This document shows, in pieces, positions 9,326-20,228 of a DNA stretch of 64,000 nt. Below the pieces are notes generated by a model. That model had not been told where the DNA came from, searched no databases, and was given only the letters and a program-made list of their open reading frames with translations. The stretch is from Theileria orientalis strain Shintoku. Taxonomy: Eukaryota; Apicomplexa; Aconoidasida; Piroplasmida; Theileriidae. The stretch spans positions 558,001 through 622,000 of the forward strand of contig NC_025263.1 of assembly GCF_000740895.1 (NCBI RefSeq). The letters are read 5' to 3'. The position numbers and the translations under genes were made by a program. The stretch's first letter is position 1, and each line of letters starts with the position of its first letter.

Positions 9326-10552
9326 AGAGAACATAAACCTGTAGACCAGGGACATTATATTGTGGTATGTTATTAGGCCCTGGCTCCCCTTTTTATCTTG
9401 CGACTTGTAGTACACGTAGTCTGCCACTCCAACAAAACCCATTGGGCACATAATACAGTATGAACCCATCATACACAATGTCAGTATCAAAACTCGTAGT
9501 CTTGATCCCCGTATTGGCAGTGTGAGTGGTTTTCTTGTATGGATTGTCATAAGGGACAGTATGAGGGACACGAGGTTCGGAATTACCAGTAACCAGCATA
9601 CATTGTGAATTCCACTCCAGTATCTGAAACTCGGAATGTACTCGTGTACGAAATATATCGCAAATGACCCAGATACTAAAACGAGAGTTACGATGAGGTT
9701 AATAAAGTGAGACTTATCCCTCTCGAGCAGAGCGTACGGCAGGACACCTGGGTACAGGAAATCCTTAAACAAGGACGAAGTGCCGAACAGCATTAACTGC
9801 GAACTTGCGTTCCTAAAGTGGCTCCAAAGATCTAGTTTCCTCGCACCGACGACAGTCGGTGTTATACTTGATGGACCTGTCCGGGCTATTGAATTCGTTT
9901 CTCTGACACGTTTTCGTTCATTAGTGGACTGGTCGATGTGAAACAGATAGTAGTACCATACAAAAATCGCTGCCGTGCTGCTCAGCGTGCAAATCCAGCT
10001 AACCGTCTTTACATTCCGGAGTGGCTTGTGGTACGATATACAATCGGTGATCCTCTGAATGACAAACATAAACAACCCTGAGATCCTAGCTGACAGGTCA
10101 GTGACTGACGTGTGTTGTGGAGCTATCGCTAGTATCGACATTTGAAAGCACCCGTGTAATAGGCCTTCTGCGTTTAAAATAATGTAGGCGTGTAGTGACA
10201 ATTTCTTTGAAGTGTGCAGGAAAATAGCGAATATGAACCTGGTGGTAACCAACACAGAGATTGAAAAGATGCTAAAATACTTACGCACCTTATCGTCTAA
10301 CGACGATGTCAGGTATATTGAGTATTCCAGCAGTGATCCCAATCCCAGCAGGAAGCACCTTTGACTGTATAGTTTGTCGAAATAGATGCCGATGTTGTGT
10401 ACTGGTATGTCAAACGCTACTGCCATGTGCCTTGAACTAACACTGATCTGATATGTGACAAAGTACACGTTAAGGTATACAAATCCCACCAGGAACGCCT
10501 CTAGCGTTTTTGTTCTATGATTATCATTCGATTGCAAAGCTCGGCCTCTCAT
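9146..10552 (-). CDS. Tpr/Tar-like multispanning membrane protein, paralogue 4
   Basis: Single exon, 468 residues, ATG at 10552. Short basic N-terminus, then two blocks of hydrophobic segments divided by a small polar loop (about 210-240). Motifs: ISVSSRHMAVAFDIPVHNIG (about 36-55), FKDFLYPGVLPYALLERDKS (about 262-281), FSKLSVGYNDTRVSLGYHLP near the end, terminal MDIEKYL. The C-terminal 60 codons are identical to paralogue 3, while the remainder is only moderately similar, so the shared end was probably homogenised by gene conversion. The gene is divergent from the ABC-class ATPase at 11269. An upstream 28-bp element shared with paralogue 7 lies 133 bp from the ATG. Confidence 0.85.
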   Translation of the reverse strand: MRGRALQSNDNHRTKTLEAFLVGFVYLNVYFVTYQISVSSRHMAVAFDIPVHNIGIYFDKLYSQRCFLLGLGSLLEYSIYLTSSLDDKVRKYFSIFSISVLVTTRFIFAIFLHTSKKLSLHAYIILNAEGLLHGCFQMSILAIAPQHTSVTDLSARISGLFMFVIQRITDCISYHKPLRNVKTVSWICTLSSTAAIFVWYYYLFHIDQSTNERKRVRETNSIARTGPSSITPTVVGARKLDLWSHFRNASSQLMLFGTSSLFKDFLYPGVLPYALLERDKSHFINLIVTLVLVSGSFAIYFVHEYIPSFRYWSGIHNVCWLLVIPNLVSLILSLMTIHTRKPLTLPIRGSRLRVLILTLCMMGSYCIMCPMGFVGVADYVYYKSQDKKGSQGLITYHNIMSLVYRFMFSKLSVGYNDTRVSLGYHLPKFRPNHKMSKHNLAWYFIRNTFGRAVKDTISDLRMDIEKYL

Positions 10553-11268
10553 ATCAGCCGTTTTATATAACTATACTTTCCTATTCCATTTCATTTAAGT
10601 TATTTGTTATAATACTGTTTATTTTACAATTTCAATGGTCTCATATTGGAATCTTGAGTTACACCTTTATTATTTCTAAAGGTAAACGTAAACTGTTGTA
10701 CAAAATTGCGATATATAGTACACTGTGACTGTGTTAATATGTTAAATTGGAGAGACAGCCATTGATAAGTCTTTAAATTGCTTCAATTTAAGTTAAAACT
10801 GCATTTTAAGTGTGCTATGTGCGATTAAAAGAATCAAAACTACATTTATTATTTGTGAAAACGATTTTAACCATTTATATTTTAAATGGCCAAAATCTTA
10901 TAATAAGATTAAGATTTTTTGAAATTAAAAGGAATTAGCAAAAATATATTTGATTTTCTATGTTTTTTCAAGTGTATATGATACAACAGTGATTTTATAT
11001 ACTTTTAATGATCCACGACTTTTAAAATATTACGTCTACATTATAATTTTAAATATATAACATCTGGGTCAATATATTTCAAATTAGTTTACAAATATCT
11101 GTGTAATACTAAAAAGTATTCTCACATGGTGGAAGGTTGGAATCTTCTTATATTTATGAATAAAAAATGACGATTTGTAAATATATTTTGTAGATTTTCG
11201 TTTTTTTCGTCTAATATTGAATTAGATACTTACAAATAACCTTGAACTCAAAATGTAGAGTGCCGTAA
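10553..11268. other. divergent intergenic region between paralogue 4 and ABC-class ATPase
   Basis: AT-rich spacer that must hold promoters for both flanking genes. No ORF of note. It contains the shared upstream element at 10685-10712. Confidence 0.4.
10685..10712 (-). promoter_or_regulatory. 28-bp upstream element shared by paralogues 4 and 7
   Basis: On the coding strand it reads ATCGCAATTTTGTACAACAG and continues GTTTACGT-like. It matches 23 of 28 positions with 20293-20320, upstream of paralogue 7, in the same orientation. It lies 133 bp from the ATG. A factor-binding role is inference. Confidence 0.35.
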
Positions 11269-14219
11269 ATGTTTATCTTTAATGTTATATATTTACTAAT
11301 TCTGAAAATTGCAACCCATAGAATCTTCTGTTTTTATTTTATAATCACTCCTTTGTTATCCGTTAACAATATTAGTGGCCTCTACAGGGCTAATATTAAT
11401 AATATTAGACGAGTTAGTACTTTTATAAATTCACACTTGTTAAACAATTTAAGTGACAACACATTTTATATGAAATACAATAAATATAAAAAGAACACAA
11501 GGAAAAATAGTTCACTTTCTTCTTTATCAGATTACGCCCATAATATAAAGAAGAAAATGGGCCCTAAATCTACGTCCCGTTGGGGTCGGAAACTGGATAA
11601 GGAATCCACTCACAACTTTGGAAATATCACAGGAAACGAGGATATAGGAGGTTGTAATCCAGAATATAAGTTCCCTGAATCGTTTTTCGATGAGCAGGAT
11701 GACGGTTACTTCTGGCCACCAATGTCAGCGGTGAAGAAAACAGGCGATTTGTACAGAACTTTAAGGGGCAAGGAAGGTATGTTATGGTTGATTAGTGTGT
11801 ATGGAGGTTCTGAAGTCAAGACCAATGTCCGCGTGCTAACTGGCTTTTTAGGGGCTCCTTACGGCAATTACAAGTCTCTGTTAGGGGAGTGGACCATAGA
11901 GAAGGGGACGATAGCAGTCACCTTCGACAGAATACAGTCGGATCCATTTGCACCTCCGTCCAACGTTAGGGTGAGGGTGTCGCAAAATGAAGCTATGTAA
12001 GTCCTTGCTGAAACAATGCTATTAGGTTTCCTCACGACCTCATTGTGCCGAAAATAAGAAATGTGGCCTCCCGAGACTACATAGCAAGGGGAATAAGCCA
12101 ATATTTGAATAATGTGGAGAGTGGACAGGCATTTAAAAACTTTGGTAAAAAAAAGGGCTTCCACATAACAACGCCGTCTCAGTATGTCTTGGACCGAAAG
12201 TCGGTGATTTTAACACCTGAGTTTGTCGAGGCGAGGCTGTACGTGGATATGCCAGCACACGGACGCAGAATTGACGGAAGACAAGCAGCTAGGCTGTTTG
12301 ACGAGGTTTTGCCGAAGATATGTAAAAATCTCATGTATTTTGAGTCGTACGAAAAAGGAAAATTTTACAAACACGTAGAATGTATAGAGGACCAGCAAAG
12401 TATCACATATAAGCTTATATTGCATAAATCCTTTTAAAAATTCACGGCAATTCATTAGGTTTGAGAAACTCGTTGGAAAGGTTGGGACTGGTTGCTTTTG
12501 TGGCCAATGGATCAATTTTGCCAAGGCTTAGTGGGACGAGTGATAAACCTATGAAGTCGCCTGTATGTTTACCAGTATTAATTTTTACATGAAGGACGTA
12601 AAAGTATTCAAATCGCCTAAAAACCTTGAGGTGACAATTAAAACGCCAAATAGAGGAGACGGTAAGTATTTTTTGTATTTGTTAATATCCATAGTGTCCC
12701 TTCTGAGGCAATTTAAAAGTAATATTTAGTGGTTGGCATGGGAATTAAGGCTGGAGTATCCGTGATCGTTGGAGGAGGATACCACGGAAAGACCACGCTG
12801 CTTGAGTCCCTTCAGGTATGGATTGAACTAGACCATTGTTTTCAGCTGGGCGTGTATAATAAGGTGCCTGGGGATGGAAGGGAGTTTGTGGTGACGTCCC
12901 CGAACTGCGTGAAGATAAGAGCTGAGGACGGTAGGAGCGTAAATAGGTTGGACATATCCACGTTCATTGGAAACCTTCCAAACGCCAAGAGCTGTACCGA
13001 CTTTAGCACCAAAGACGCCTCGGGATCAACGTCGCAGGCAGCTGGGATCATGGAATCCCTCGAGATGGGCGCAGACCTCCTGCTGATAGATGAGGACATT
13101 TCAGCCTCAAACTTCATGTACAGAGACCAGCTGATGGACGAGCTTGTTTCCAAGGACAAGGAGCCAATCACGCCCTTTTTATCCCTAGTTAGGCCGTTTT
13201 ACGACAAGTTGAAGGTCTCGACGATCCTGGTATCGGGGTCCTGTGGCCTTTTTACGACGCAGGCGGACCTGGTGCTGCAAATGGACGAGTACGAGTGCCT
13301 GGACGTGACTGAAAGGTCAAAGCAATTATCCTCAAACCATGGAGCAGATTCACTGCCAAAGGTAAGTTTTGAAATCTGTGCTTTGTCTGCTTTTTCCGTA
13401 TTGTTTGATAGTGTGCTTTCAAAATCCCTATTCCGAATCTCAGCATATTCACTTTTTGAGAGTTTACATTTTGATTTGAAAATTGATTAAAATCAGATAA
13501 ATCTTGACTCATTGAAGCTGTTCAACGGTACAATAAAGTCGAGGTTGATTGGGAAAGGTATAACAATTAGGAATTTTACTTAATTTTTTAGCAACCTTTG
13601 CTAGGTCGGACAGGAAGGTTAAACAGCGCGGCCTGGACCGGATTTCGTATGGCGTAGACGACATCGACCTCAGATTAGTTGAGCAGCTGGTGGAGGTGGG
13701 ACAAACCTGTACAATAACAAACATCTTGATGTACCTTGAGGACCTGTATAGGGGTCCTCAGGAGCCAAAGAGGTACTTAGTCGCAATCTTTTCATGTTAC
13801 GAGTATTTTTTGTGAACATCTTTTACGATTATTGACAACGCATCTACACTCATAGAAACGTTGGGGATCAGTTATAATTGTTATTTTTTTAGGACTCTTC
13901 GTGAACTTTTGGAAGATCTGTACCAAAAATGGAATACCAGTACCCGTAAGTTGAAAGTTTTTTCAACCTGGTTATTCTAGAGGTCGGATTCACTGGTCTA
14001 GACCAGGTGAATGGGTTTAGGCACTTCCCAGCGGTAAGTTAGTGCATTTTAGGCTGTCTTTAGGGCGATTGTTCGATGCCGAGGATATTCGAAGTACGTG
14101 TGGTCCCTATTATGGTTCTGTAGGTGGCCGCCGCCATCAACCGGATGCGAGCCCTCTCGGTGGCCGGCTTCGTCGAGTCCGAGTACAGGCCTCAGAATAA
14201 ATATAACCTTGATGTCTAA
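11269..14219 (+). CDS. ABC-class P-loop ATPase (PF09818-type, bacterial-like) with apicoplast-like leader, 13 exons
   Basis: Predicted exons: 11269-11776, 11852-11996, 12026-12399, 12459-12562, 12595-12661, 12730-12815, 12846-13361, 13518-13557, 13592-13772, 13893-13945, 13981-14033, 14064-14093, 14124-14219. Phases agree throughout; the product is 750 residues. The spliced protein matches the 'predicted ATPase of the ABC class' family along its length. Landmarks are QSDPFAPPSNVRVRV, LPRLSGTSDKPM, Walker A in GGGYHGKTTLLES, VPGDGREFVVTS, the signature-like SGSTSQAAGIMESLE, Walker B LLLIDEDISASNFMYRD, and the C-terminal PRIFEVAAAINRMRAL. The N-terminus is a hydrophobic stretch followed by an Asn/Lys/Arg-rich, acid-poor segment (about 40-95), as in bipartite apicoplast leaders. 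The biochemical role of the family is unknown to me. Several introns of 29-34 nt and two longer stop-free ones are easily mistaken for coding sequence. Exon boundaries are predictions. Confidence 0.85.
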
Positions 14220-14688
14220 TGGGCCTCTGTCTTTGTGTATATTTTTATTAGACATTACGCTAATACCTACCGATAGCTCCCTTTTAACTGGTGTTGCTTC
14301 CTCTTATTCCTCCCTGCCGAAAGTGCGCGTTAACTCTTCTGGATACTTAGCCCCGCTGTCCCGTGTACTCTGGTGTGGTTTGAGGCCCATTTAAAAGCGT
14401 TAAATCGTGTCTACTTGCCCTTTTTGCCTCTTATTTTGGTGTTGGCCCGCCTAACAGTGTTTAAACTTCCGTTTGTGGTACCTCCCTTCAGGCCCCTTTT
14501 GCACATGGTAACGTATTTTCATTCAACCCAATGTGTATTTACTACCCTTATTATCTTTTTAATTGTTGTAGCATCGGTTAGTGTGATTCGTTAGAGACGT
14601 AACTAAATATTGGTAGCTAACATATAGTGGTGGAGCTCCGACGAAGATTAATTATATTTAGCATGTATGTGTACTTTTAAGAGTGGGA
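14220..14688. other. convergent intergenic region, no gene seen
   Basis: Spacer between the 3' ends of the ABC-class ATPase and paralogue 5. Short open frames here continue from shadow frames of the upstream gene and show no family features. Confidence 0.4.
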
Positions 14689-16110
14689 TTAGATGTACTC
14701 CTTGATGTTCAGTCTGAATTCGTTCACAAAGTCCCTGAATCCGTATTTAAATGAGGACGTAAACCAGAAGAACAGTCTGGGGAGAATATTGAGTGAGGGG
14801 TCGGGTTGCAACTCGTATGATGAGCGCATCACGTTGTAACCCACTGAGACCTTGTAGGCTGTGAAGCCCACAATGTACGTAAAAAACAGATTAGTCGAGA
14901 TCACCTTAAGTCCTCTTTCCAGCACTTTCCCCAGGTGCCTTACGTTCGACACGACACCTACAAACCCGAGCGTTTCAACCATCGGGTGAAAGAAGAAGAA
15001 CATCACCGCCATGATCAGCACTGCGTTCTGTGAGTTGTATATTGCTGCGCCCACTGCCGTCGTTGTGTGCAGCGCCACGAAGGTCAGTATGAACACTACG
15101 AACGGCGGTATTGCGCATACCCAGAAGGCGTGCCAGTGCCACGTCCACTTCGTGTTCATCGACTCTATATTTTTCTTAAGGATGTGGATGACTAAGCATC
15201 CCGCCACACCCATCGGGATTCCTGCCATGTTGATCTTGTGGCACTTGTCTCTCTCCAGCAACGCGTAGGGCAGCAGCCCTGGCGAGATCATGTTGTTCAT
15301 TATCAGCGTCGCCACTGACATCAGTATCGGCGATATGCAGTTTCTGACATGCGTCAGGAAGGCTGGCTCTGTGCTTTCCTCCAAACCCTCCTCACCCTCG
15401 TTTCCCTGCGCGTTAACTATGTTGAAGTACTGCATACTTCTGGTTTCCACCATTTCTACTGAGTCATTTTCCTTATTAGCGTACCTGCCCTTGGAGAAGC
15501 AGTAGTAGTACCACAGGCACATGGATATGAACGAGAGTGTGAAGAGGACTGAGAAGTGTATTCTCAGCATCAGCATGGGTTTGTGATAAATTGTGAAATC
15601 CATGATGAGCTGTATGAAGAACACTGTGATTTTAGATATCCTAACACATAGTGATAGTAGCGATGCGAACTCCGGTGTTAAAGCGTAGAATGATATTTGG
15701 AACAGGCCCACGAACAGGGCCTCCACTACGTAGAAGTTGTATATGTGGAAGGCGGGGTTTTTTGACGTGAATATGATGATCATTGCGCAGAACCTGGCGA
15801 CCATGATCAGTGTGGAGAAGATGAGTGTTGGTACTATGTTTTTTTCCGAGATGAACCATTTGAGTATGTACGTTCCTAGCGATCCGAACAGTATGAGAAA
15901 TCCTCTAAAACCGAACAGTTTCGTGAAGTATATTCCTGTTGTGGCCTCCGGTATACGAAAGGCCACTGCCATGTGCCGTGAGCTAATGTTTGCGACATGG
16001 TTTGAGAAGAGAATCATAAACGCCACGAATCCTGCGCTATATTCATATGTCCATGATTTGTTACTCAACTCTCTTAATGAACTAAAAACTCTGCTGTTTT
16101 TAAAATCCAT
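14689..16110 (-). CDS. Tpr/Tar-like multispanning membrane protein, paralogue 5
   Basis: Single exon, 473 residues, ATG at 16110. It has two hydrophobic blocks around a polar, Glu-rich loop (about 212-250). Motifs: ANISSRHMAVAFRIPEATTG then IYFTKLFGFRG (about 40-70), SPGLLPYALLERDKCHKINM (about 275-295), and YKVSVGYNVMRSSYEL. The C-terminal tail lacks the KFRPNHKMSK segment seen in paralogues 1, 3, 4, 6 and 9, but keeps the ending DFVNEFRLNIKEYI. With paralogues 6 and 7 it forms a subgroup marked by TTGIYFTKL or TGLYFTKM. The encoding DNA is noticeably GC-rich compared with the flanking spacers. No signal peptide. Function unknown; membrane location is inferred from hydrophobicity. Confidence 0.85.
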   Translation of the reverse strand: MDFKNSRVFSSLRELSNKSWTYEYSAGFVAFMILFSNHVANISSRHMAVAFRIPEATTGIYFTKLFGFRGFLILFGSLGTYILKWFISEKNIVPTLIFSTLIMVARFCAMIIIFTSKNPAFHIYNFYVVEALFVGLFQISFYALTPEFASLLSLCVRISKITVFFIQLIMDFTIYHKPMLMLRIHFSVLFTLSFISMCLWYYYCFSKGRYANKENDSVEMVETRSMQYFNIVNAQGNEGEEGLEESTEPAFLTHVRNCISPILMSVATLIMNNMISPGLLPYALLERDKCHKINMAGIPMGVAGCLVIHILKKNIESMNTKWTWHWHAFWVCAIPPFVVFILTFVALHTTTAVGAAIYNSQNAVLIMAVMFFFFHPMVETLGFVGVVSNVRHLGKVLERGLKVISTNLFFTYIVGFTAYKVSVGYNVMRSSYELQPDPSLNILPRLFFWFTSSFKYGFRDFVNEFRLNIKEYI

Positions 16111-16977
16111 TTAATGATTTATAAATCTTTCGTTCGTGTCTAATTGAAATTACTTTTATTTTATGTTTTATTGTTAATACACTCATAGTGCCTTTTACAT
16201 CTATTATTACATGGAGAGGATATTTATTATTTTACAATAGCTATTTTTGCCTAAGTTTTAGCAATATGACAATTAAAAAGTATAAAAAAGCGCTAGCAAC
16301 ACATATAAATCTACTAAGCTGATATAATCCTGGGGTTATATAAATTGGACTATATGAATAATCCTATGCGTTCTCTTTTCGACTTGGGCTCATCTCCAGT
16401 CGATTTGGAGAATTTAATACTTTCATTTTGGTGCTGGTTTCTTTCTTTTTCAGATATTTTTTTCTTGTTAACTGCTTGTTACGTCTACCATTTTTAAAAA
16501 CCCCAATTTCCTTTATCATTCCTGTTTAACTCCTTCTTAACTACTTTTTTGTTTAAAAACTTCTTCCATTTTTTAGTTTGATAATTAATAATATAATAAA
16601 TGGGCCAGTGTGTGCATACTAATTCTTCCTATATATACATAACACAGCTCAGAAACTTTTCCTTTCAATTTATGAGGTAGCTTAACTCTTTAATAATTAA
16701 TATATTAATTTTATGTGTAATATTTATTTTAATTTATGATCCTCTGACACCCGTTTTTCCTTTTTTATTAAATTTCTGCACGAGTTGCTTAACAAGTATT
16801 CATGTAAAATTGCTCTTCCTTCCTTGGTTTTGCACACATACACCTCTCTTACTTTGATTGGGCTATTTTGTGAGTTCCCGTACCTGTATTTATATGTTTT
16901 GTCCGAGTTTTGGATTTTTGGGGGAAGCTTGCGATTGCATGAATGTTTTAAGTATTTTTGTAGTTGACTTTAGCATA
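16111..16977. other. intergenic region, AT-rich, no gene seen
   Basis: About 870 bp of AT-rich sequence between paralogues 5 and 6. Short frames near 16785-17151 overlap the 3' end of paralogue 6 in antisense and are not supported. Confidence 0.4.
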
Positions 16978-18507
16978 TTATATGTACTCCCGTATGTTCA
17001 TCTTAAAGTCGTTTATGAAATCGTCGAACCCCTTTACGAACGTTTCCCTCACAATGTAGGTGTAGAGGTGCTCCCGGCTCATTCGATGGGTTGGGCGGAA
17101 CTTCGGCAGGTGGTATCCCAGGCCAATTCGCGTGACGTTGTAGCCGACTGATATTTTGTAGAAGATGAAGTGTATGATCTCTGCCAGGAGCTGGTTCGTC
17201 GACACCATCTTCTTTCCCCTTTCCCTCACCTCGTTGCAGTGCTTGACGTTGGAGACCACGCCCAGGTACCCTGCGGCCTCTATGAGTGAGTGGCAGAAAT
17301 GGAACACCACTGCCATGGCGAGCACTGCGTTCCTGTTGTTGATTATTTTCGACCTCGCCGCGCTCGAGCGTGGGTGCATCGAGTCCAGTGTCGTGTAGAA
17401 TATGACTGCCGGCGGTATCGCCAGGAGCCACAGGAGGTGCCAGTACCACTCCCACCTTTTGTTGATCGAGTCTACGTTTTTCTTCAGGGCGTGCACTATG
17501 GACGTTCCCATCAGTCCCATGGGCGTTATGACCATGTTGATGATGTGCGACTTGTCCCTTTCGAGCAGCCCGTACGGCAGGAGCCCTGGGAACAGAATGT
17601 TCTTCATCATCATTGTCACGATGGACATCATGAGCGGCGAGAACGAGTTGCCCAGGTGCGTCCAGAAACTCGGCTCTGTCTCTTTTATCTTCTCTTCCGT
17701 CGACTCTGAGGGGTTCTCCACGTCCTGGTTCGCCTGCTGCCCCGAGGTTGAGAGGCACTCGGTGTCGTTTGTCTTTTGGGACACCATTTCGGTCGCCTCC
17801 GTAAGCTTGGGGATGCTTTTGGCCTTCGATTTCTTGTGTGCTTCCCTATTGTATCTACTGATGCAAAAATAAAACCACAAAGCTGTGCTTATGAGTGACA
17901 GTAAGTAGGCCAGCCAGTAGTGTATCTTCACGATGAGCAGCGGCTTATCGTAGATTAACAGGTCCATTACTAACTGTAGGAGGAATATCCACAGCCTCGA
18001 TATCTTGAAGCATAGGCTTATGGCTGACACGTAGTCCGCCGTCAGCGGGTAGAACGTCATCTGGAACAGACCCACGCACATTGCATCAAGTATCAAAACA
18101 TTGTAGACATACAGCGCTCTATTCTTGTCCATGTGCAGAAAAACGAGAAAAACAGTCCTAGATATAAGCATCAGTGAGGAGACCAACAGCGTCAGCACGA
18201 TGTTGTCCTCTCTGATGAACAGCTTGATGAGATACGTCATTATTGAGGCTGCCACGGAAACCAGTCCCCTGGCGCCAAACAACTTGGTAAAGTAGATTCC
18301 CGTTGTATCTGGTGGTATTTTAAACGCCACTGCCATGTGTCTTGAAATTATTGAGGCAATTTGGATATACATATACAGCGTCAAGGCCATAAACCCAGTG
18401 ATGACCTCACCGCCTCCATGCCCTCCGATGGACTTATCTAGCTTATTTATTGCATTGTGTAAAATGGAAGTTTGATTTGTAGCTGCGTTCGTTTGGTTAT
18501 TAGTCAT
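16978..18507 (-). CDS. Tpr/Tar-like multispanning membrane protein, paralogue 6
   Basis: Single exon, 509 residues, ATG at 18507. The N-terminus is Asn/Thr-rich and polar for about 30 residues. Two hydrophobic blocks flank an acidic, Ser/Thr/Glu-rich loop (about 220-285). Motifs: ASIISRHMAVAFKIPPDTTG followed by IYFTKLFGARG, FPGLLPYGLLERDKSHIINM (about 310-330), [33 protein letters not shown], terminal DFKMNIREYI. It combines the TTGIYFTKL N-terminal subgroup with the KFRPxHxMS C-terminal type, so the two ends of the family assort independently. Very GC-rich coding sequence produces long spurious frames on both strands (for example 17003-17758). Function unknown. Confidence 0.85.
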   Translation of the reverse strand: MTNNQTNAATNQTSILHNAINKLDKSIGGHGGGEVITGFMALTLYMYIQIASIISRHMAVAFKIPPDTTGIYFTKLFGARGLVSVAASIMTYLIKLFIREDNIVLTLLVSSLMLISRTVFLVFLHMDKNRALYVYNVLILDAMCVGLFQMTFYPLTADYVSAISLCFKISRLWIFLLQLVMDLLIYDKPLLIVKIHYWLAYLLSLISTALWFYFCISRYNREAHKKSKAKSIPKLTEATEMVSQKTNDTECLSTSGQQANQDVENPSESTEEKIKETEPSFWTHLGNSFSPLMMSIVTMMMKNILFPGLLPYGLLERDKSHIINMVITPMGLMGTSIVHALKKNVDSINKRWEWYWHLLWLLAIPPAVIFYTTLDSMHPRSSAARSKIINNRNAVLAMAVVFHFCHSLIEAAGYLGVVSNVKHCNEVRERGKKMVSTNQLLAEIIHFIFYKISVGYNVTRIGLGYHLPKFRPTHRMSREHLYTYIVRETFVKGFDDFINDFKMNIREYI

Positions 18508-18740
18508 TTTTCAACTATTTTTGTTGATTTACAATTTTAGTGTAATTATGAACATGTGAATTAGCTATTTGTGGTTTCTATGGTACACATTTTAGTTCTA
18601 ATTTACTACAATGGGTTTTAGATTAACACAGGTATATTCTACATTGTTGTGATTGAAGATTAGAAATTTTTTAGGAGCCTTCCACCTGGCCCTCCGTCGG
18701 GTATGGAATAAATAATGTGTATTATTCATGGCATTAAACA

Positions 18741-20228
18741 TTAAATGTAATCTTTAATGTTCATTCCAAACTCGTTAACGAAGTCCTTAAATCCTTCAAT
18801 AAGCGATGAAGATATCCAAAACCCTATTTTGGTTGCGACTGAGGCATCCCCTGCTGGGTGGTCCTGCGGTACCGACCTCGTAACGTTGTATCCCACTGAG
18901 AACTTGTAGAAGATGAATGATATGATTATTCCAGAAAGTTGGTTTGTCATTATGACTTTGAGCCCCTTTTCGAAGAACCTTCCACAGTATTTGACGTTGG
19001 AGACCACGCCCAGGTACCCTGCGGATTCCACTATGGTATGGCATAGGAAAAATATGGTCGACAACACTAAAACATTGCCCTTTGAGCCCTTGATATTCAA
19101 GCTTGTCGGATTCTTTCCGTGCAAGGCGGCAAAGGTCAAGAAGAAGACCACGGTCGGGGGGACGACAAGGAGCCAGAATAGGTGCCAGTACCACTTCCAC
19201 TTCCTGTTTATAGACTGGTTTCTCTTTTTTAAAACATGAATGAGTATACACCCGATTAGGGCCACGGGGGTCCTGTACATGTTCACTGCGTGTGCGTCGT
19301 CCCTTTCCAGAAGAGAATACGGGAGTATGCCAGGATAGAGAATGTTCTTCATGGTCAACGTCACGAGGCACATGAAGAAGGGGGACAGGCAGTTGATAAA
19401 GTGCCTCAAAAAGCCAGGCTCTGTCTCCTTTAACTTTTCGGGGTCGGGATCCGAGGAGTACCGCCTCTTTACGAAATCCTTGATTGAGTCCTTCCTCTTC
19501 TTAGGCTCAGGGTTTTCGTATGGCTCGTCCGTAGGCCTGTGAACGTCGTGCCTGACCTTGAATATTGAGTAGTAGAACCACAAGATCGTTGAAACCACAC
19601 TTAGGGCGAGGACGTACCAAAAGTGAATTTTAATCATCAGCAGGGGCCTGTCAAAAATCACCTGGTCCATAATGAGCTGAATTAAAAAAACAGTGATCTT
19701 CGAAAGCTTAAAACAAAGAGATAAGAGCGATACATATTCCGGAGTTAGTGTGTAGAAGGTTAGTTGAAACAAACCAAGGGACAGAGCCTCCACGACAAAA
19801 AAATTGTAAATGTCCAGCGCCAAATTGGTGGAAACATAGAGATAAATTAGCAGTATGAGCCTTGACACGAGCATGAAAACACAAAACAACAAGGTGAGGA
19901 AGATATTGTCCTCGGGAACAAACCACTTGAGGGCGTAAGTGAATGATGACGCCACTAAAATGACGAGCACCCTCAAGCTGTACATTTTCGTGAAGTATAA
20001 CCCCGTATAATTTGGGGGAATATTAAATGCCACTGCGAAGTGTCTAGAGGAGGTGGAAACCGTCTGAAATGGAATATGCATTGTGAAGGCCATGAAACCC
20101 ACAATGAATCCCAAAAGTGATATTTTACCATGAAATAACTTGAGAAACCAGACGAACGGCCTGAGACAGACGTTCGTTTTCGGAGGCTTAGGAGCCTGGG
20201 CCCTTTTGGGTCTGTGTTGCCTGTCCAT
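18741..20228 (-). CDS. Tpr/Tar-like multispanning membrane protein, paralogue 7
   Basis: Single exon, 495 residues, ATG at 20228. A strongly basic N-terminus (about 30 residues, Arg/Lys/Pro-rich) precedes the first membrane segment. A charged Lys/Glu/Asp loop (about 225-270) separates the two hydrophobic blocks. Motifs: [19 protein letters not shown] with [31 protein letters not shown] (the Lys of ERDK is Asp here), [12 protein letters not shown], terminal [10 protein letters not shown]. Like paralogue 5 it lacks the KFRPNHKMSK segment. The 28-bp element shared with paralogue 4 lies 65 bp upstream of the ATG. Only 233 bp separate its stop from the ATG of paralogue 6, the tightest spacing in the array. 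Function unknown. Confidence 0.85.
   Translation of the reverse strand: MDRQHRPKRAQAPKPPKTNVCLRPFVWFLKLFHGKISLLGFIVGFMAFTMHIPFQTVSTSSRHFAVAFNIPPNYTGLYFTKMYSLRVLVILVASSFTYALKWFVPEDNIFLTLLFCVFMLVSRLILLIYLYVSTNLALDIYNFFVVEALSLGLFQLTFYTLTPEYVSLLSLCFKLSKITVFLIQLIMDQVIFDRPLLMIKIHFWYVLALSVVSTILWFYYSIFKVRHDVHRPTDEPYENPEPKKRKDSIKDFVKRRYSSDPDPEKLKETEPGFLRHFINCLSPFFMCLVTLTMKNILYPGILPYSLLERDDAHAVNMYRTPVALIGCILIHVLKKRNQSINRKWKWYWHLFWLLVVPPTVVFFLTFAALHGKNPTSLNIKGSKGNVLVLSTIFFLCHTIVESAGYLGVVSNVKYCGRFFEKGLKVIMTNQLSGIIISFIFYKFSVGYNVTRSVPQDHPAGDASVATKIGFWISSSLIEGFKDFVNEFGMNIKDYI

Noticed and set aside
17003..17758. 251-codon frame overlapping paralogue 6 in a second minus-strand frame
   Set aside because: Low-complexity Arg/Gly/His/Pro composition, typical of a shadow of GC-rich coding DNA; paralogue 6 has full family motifs.
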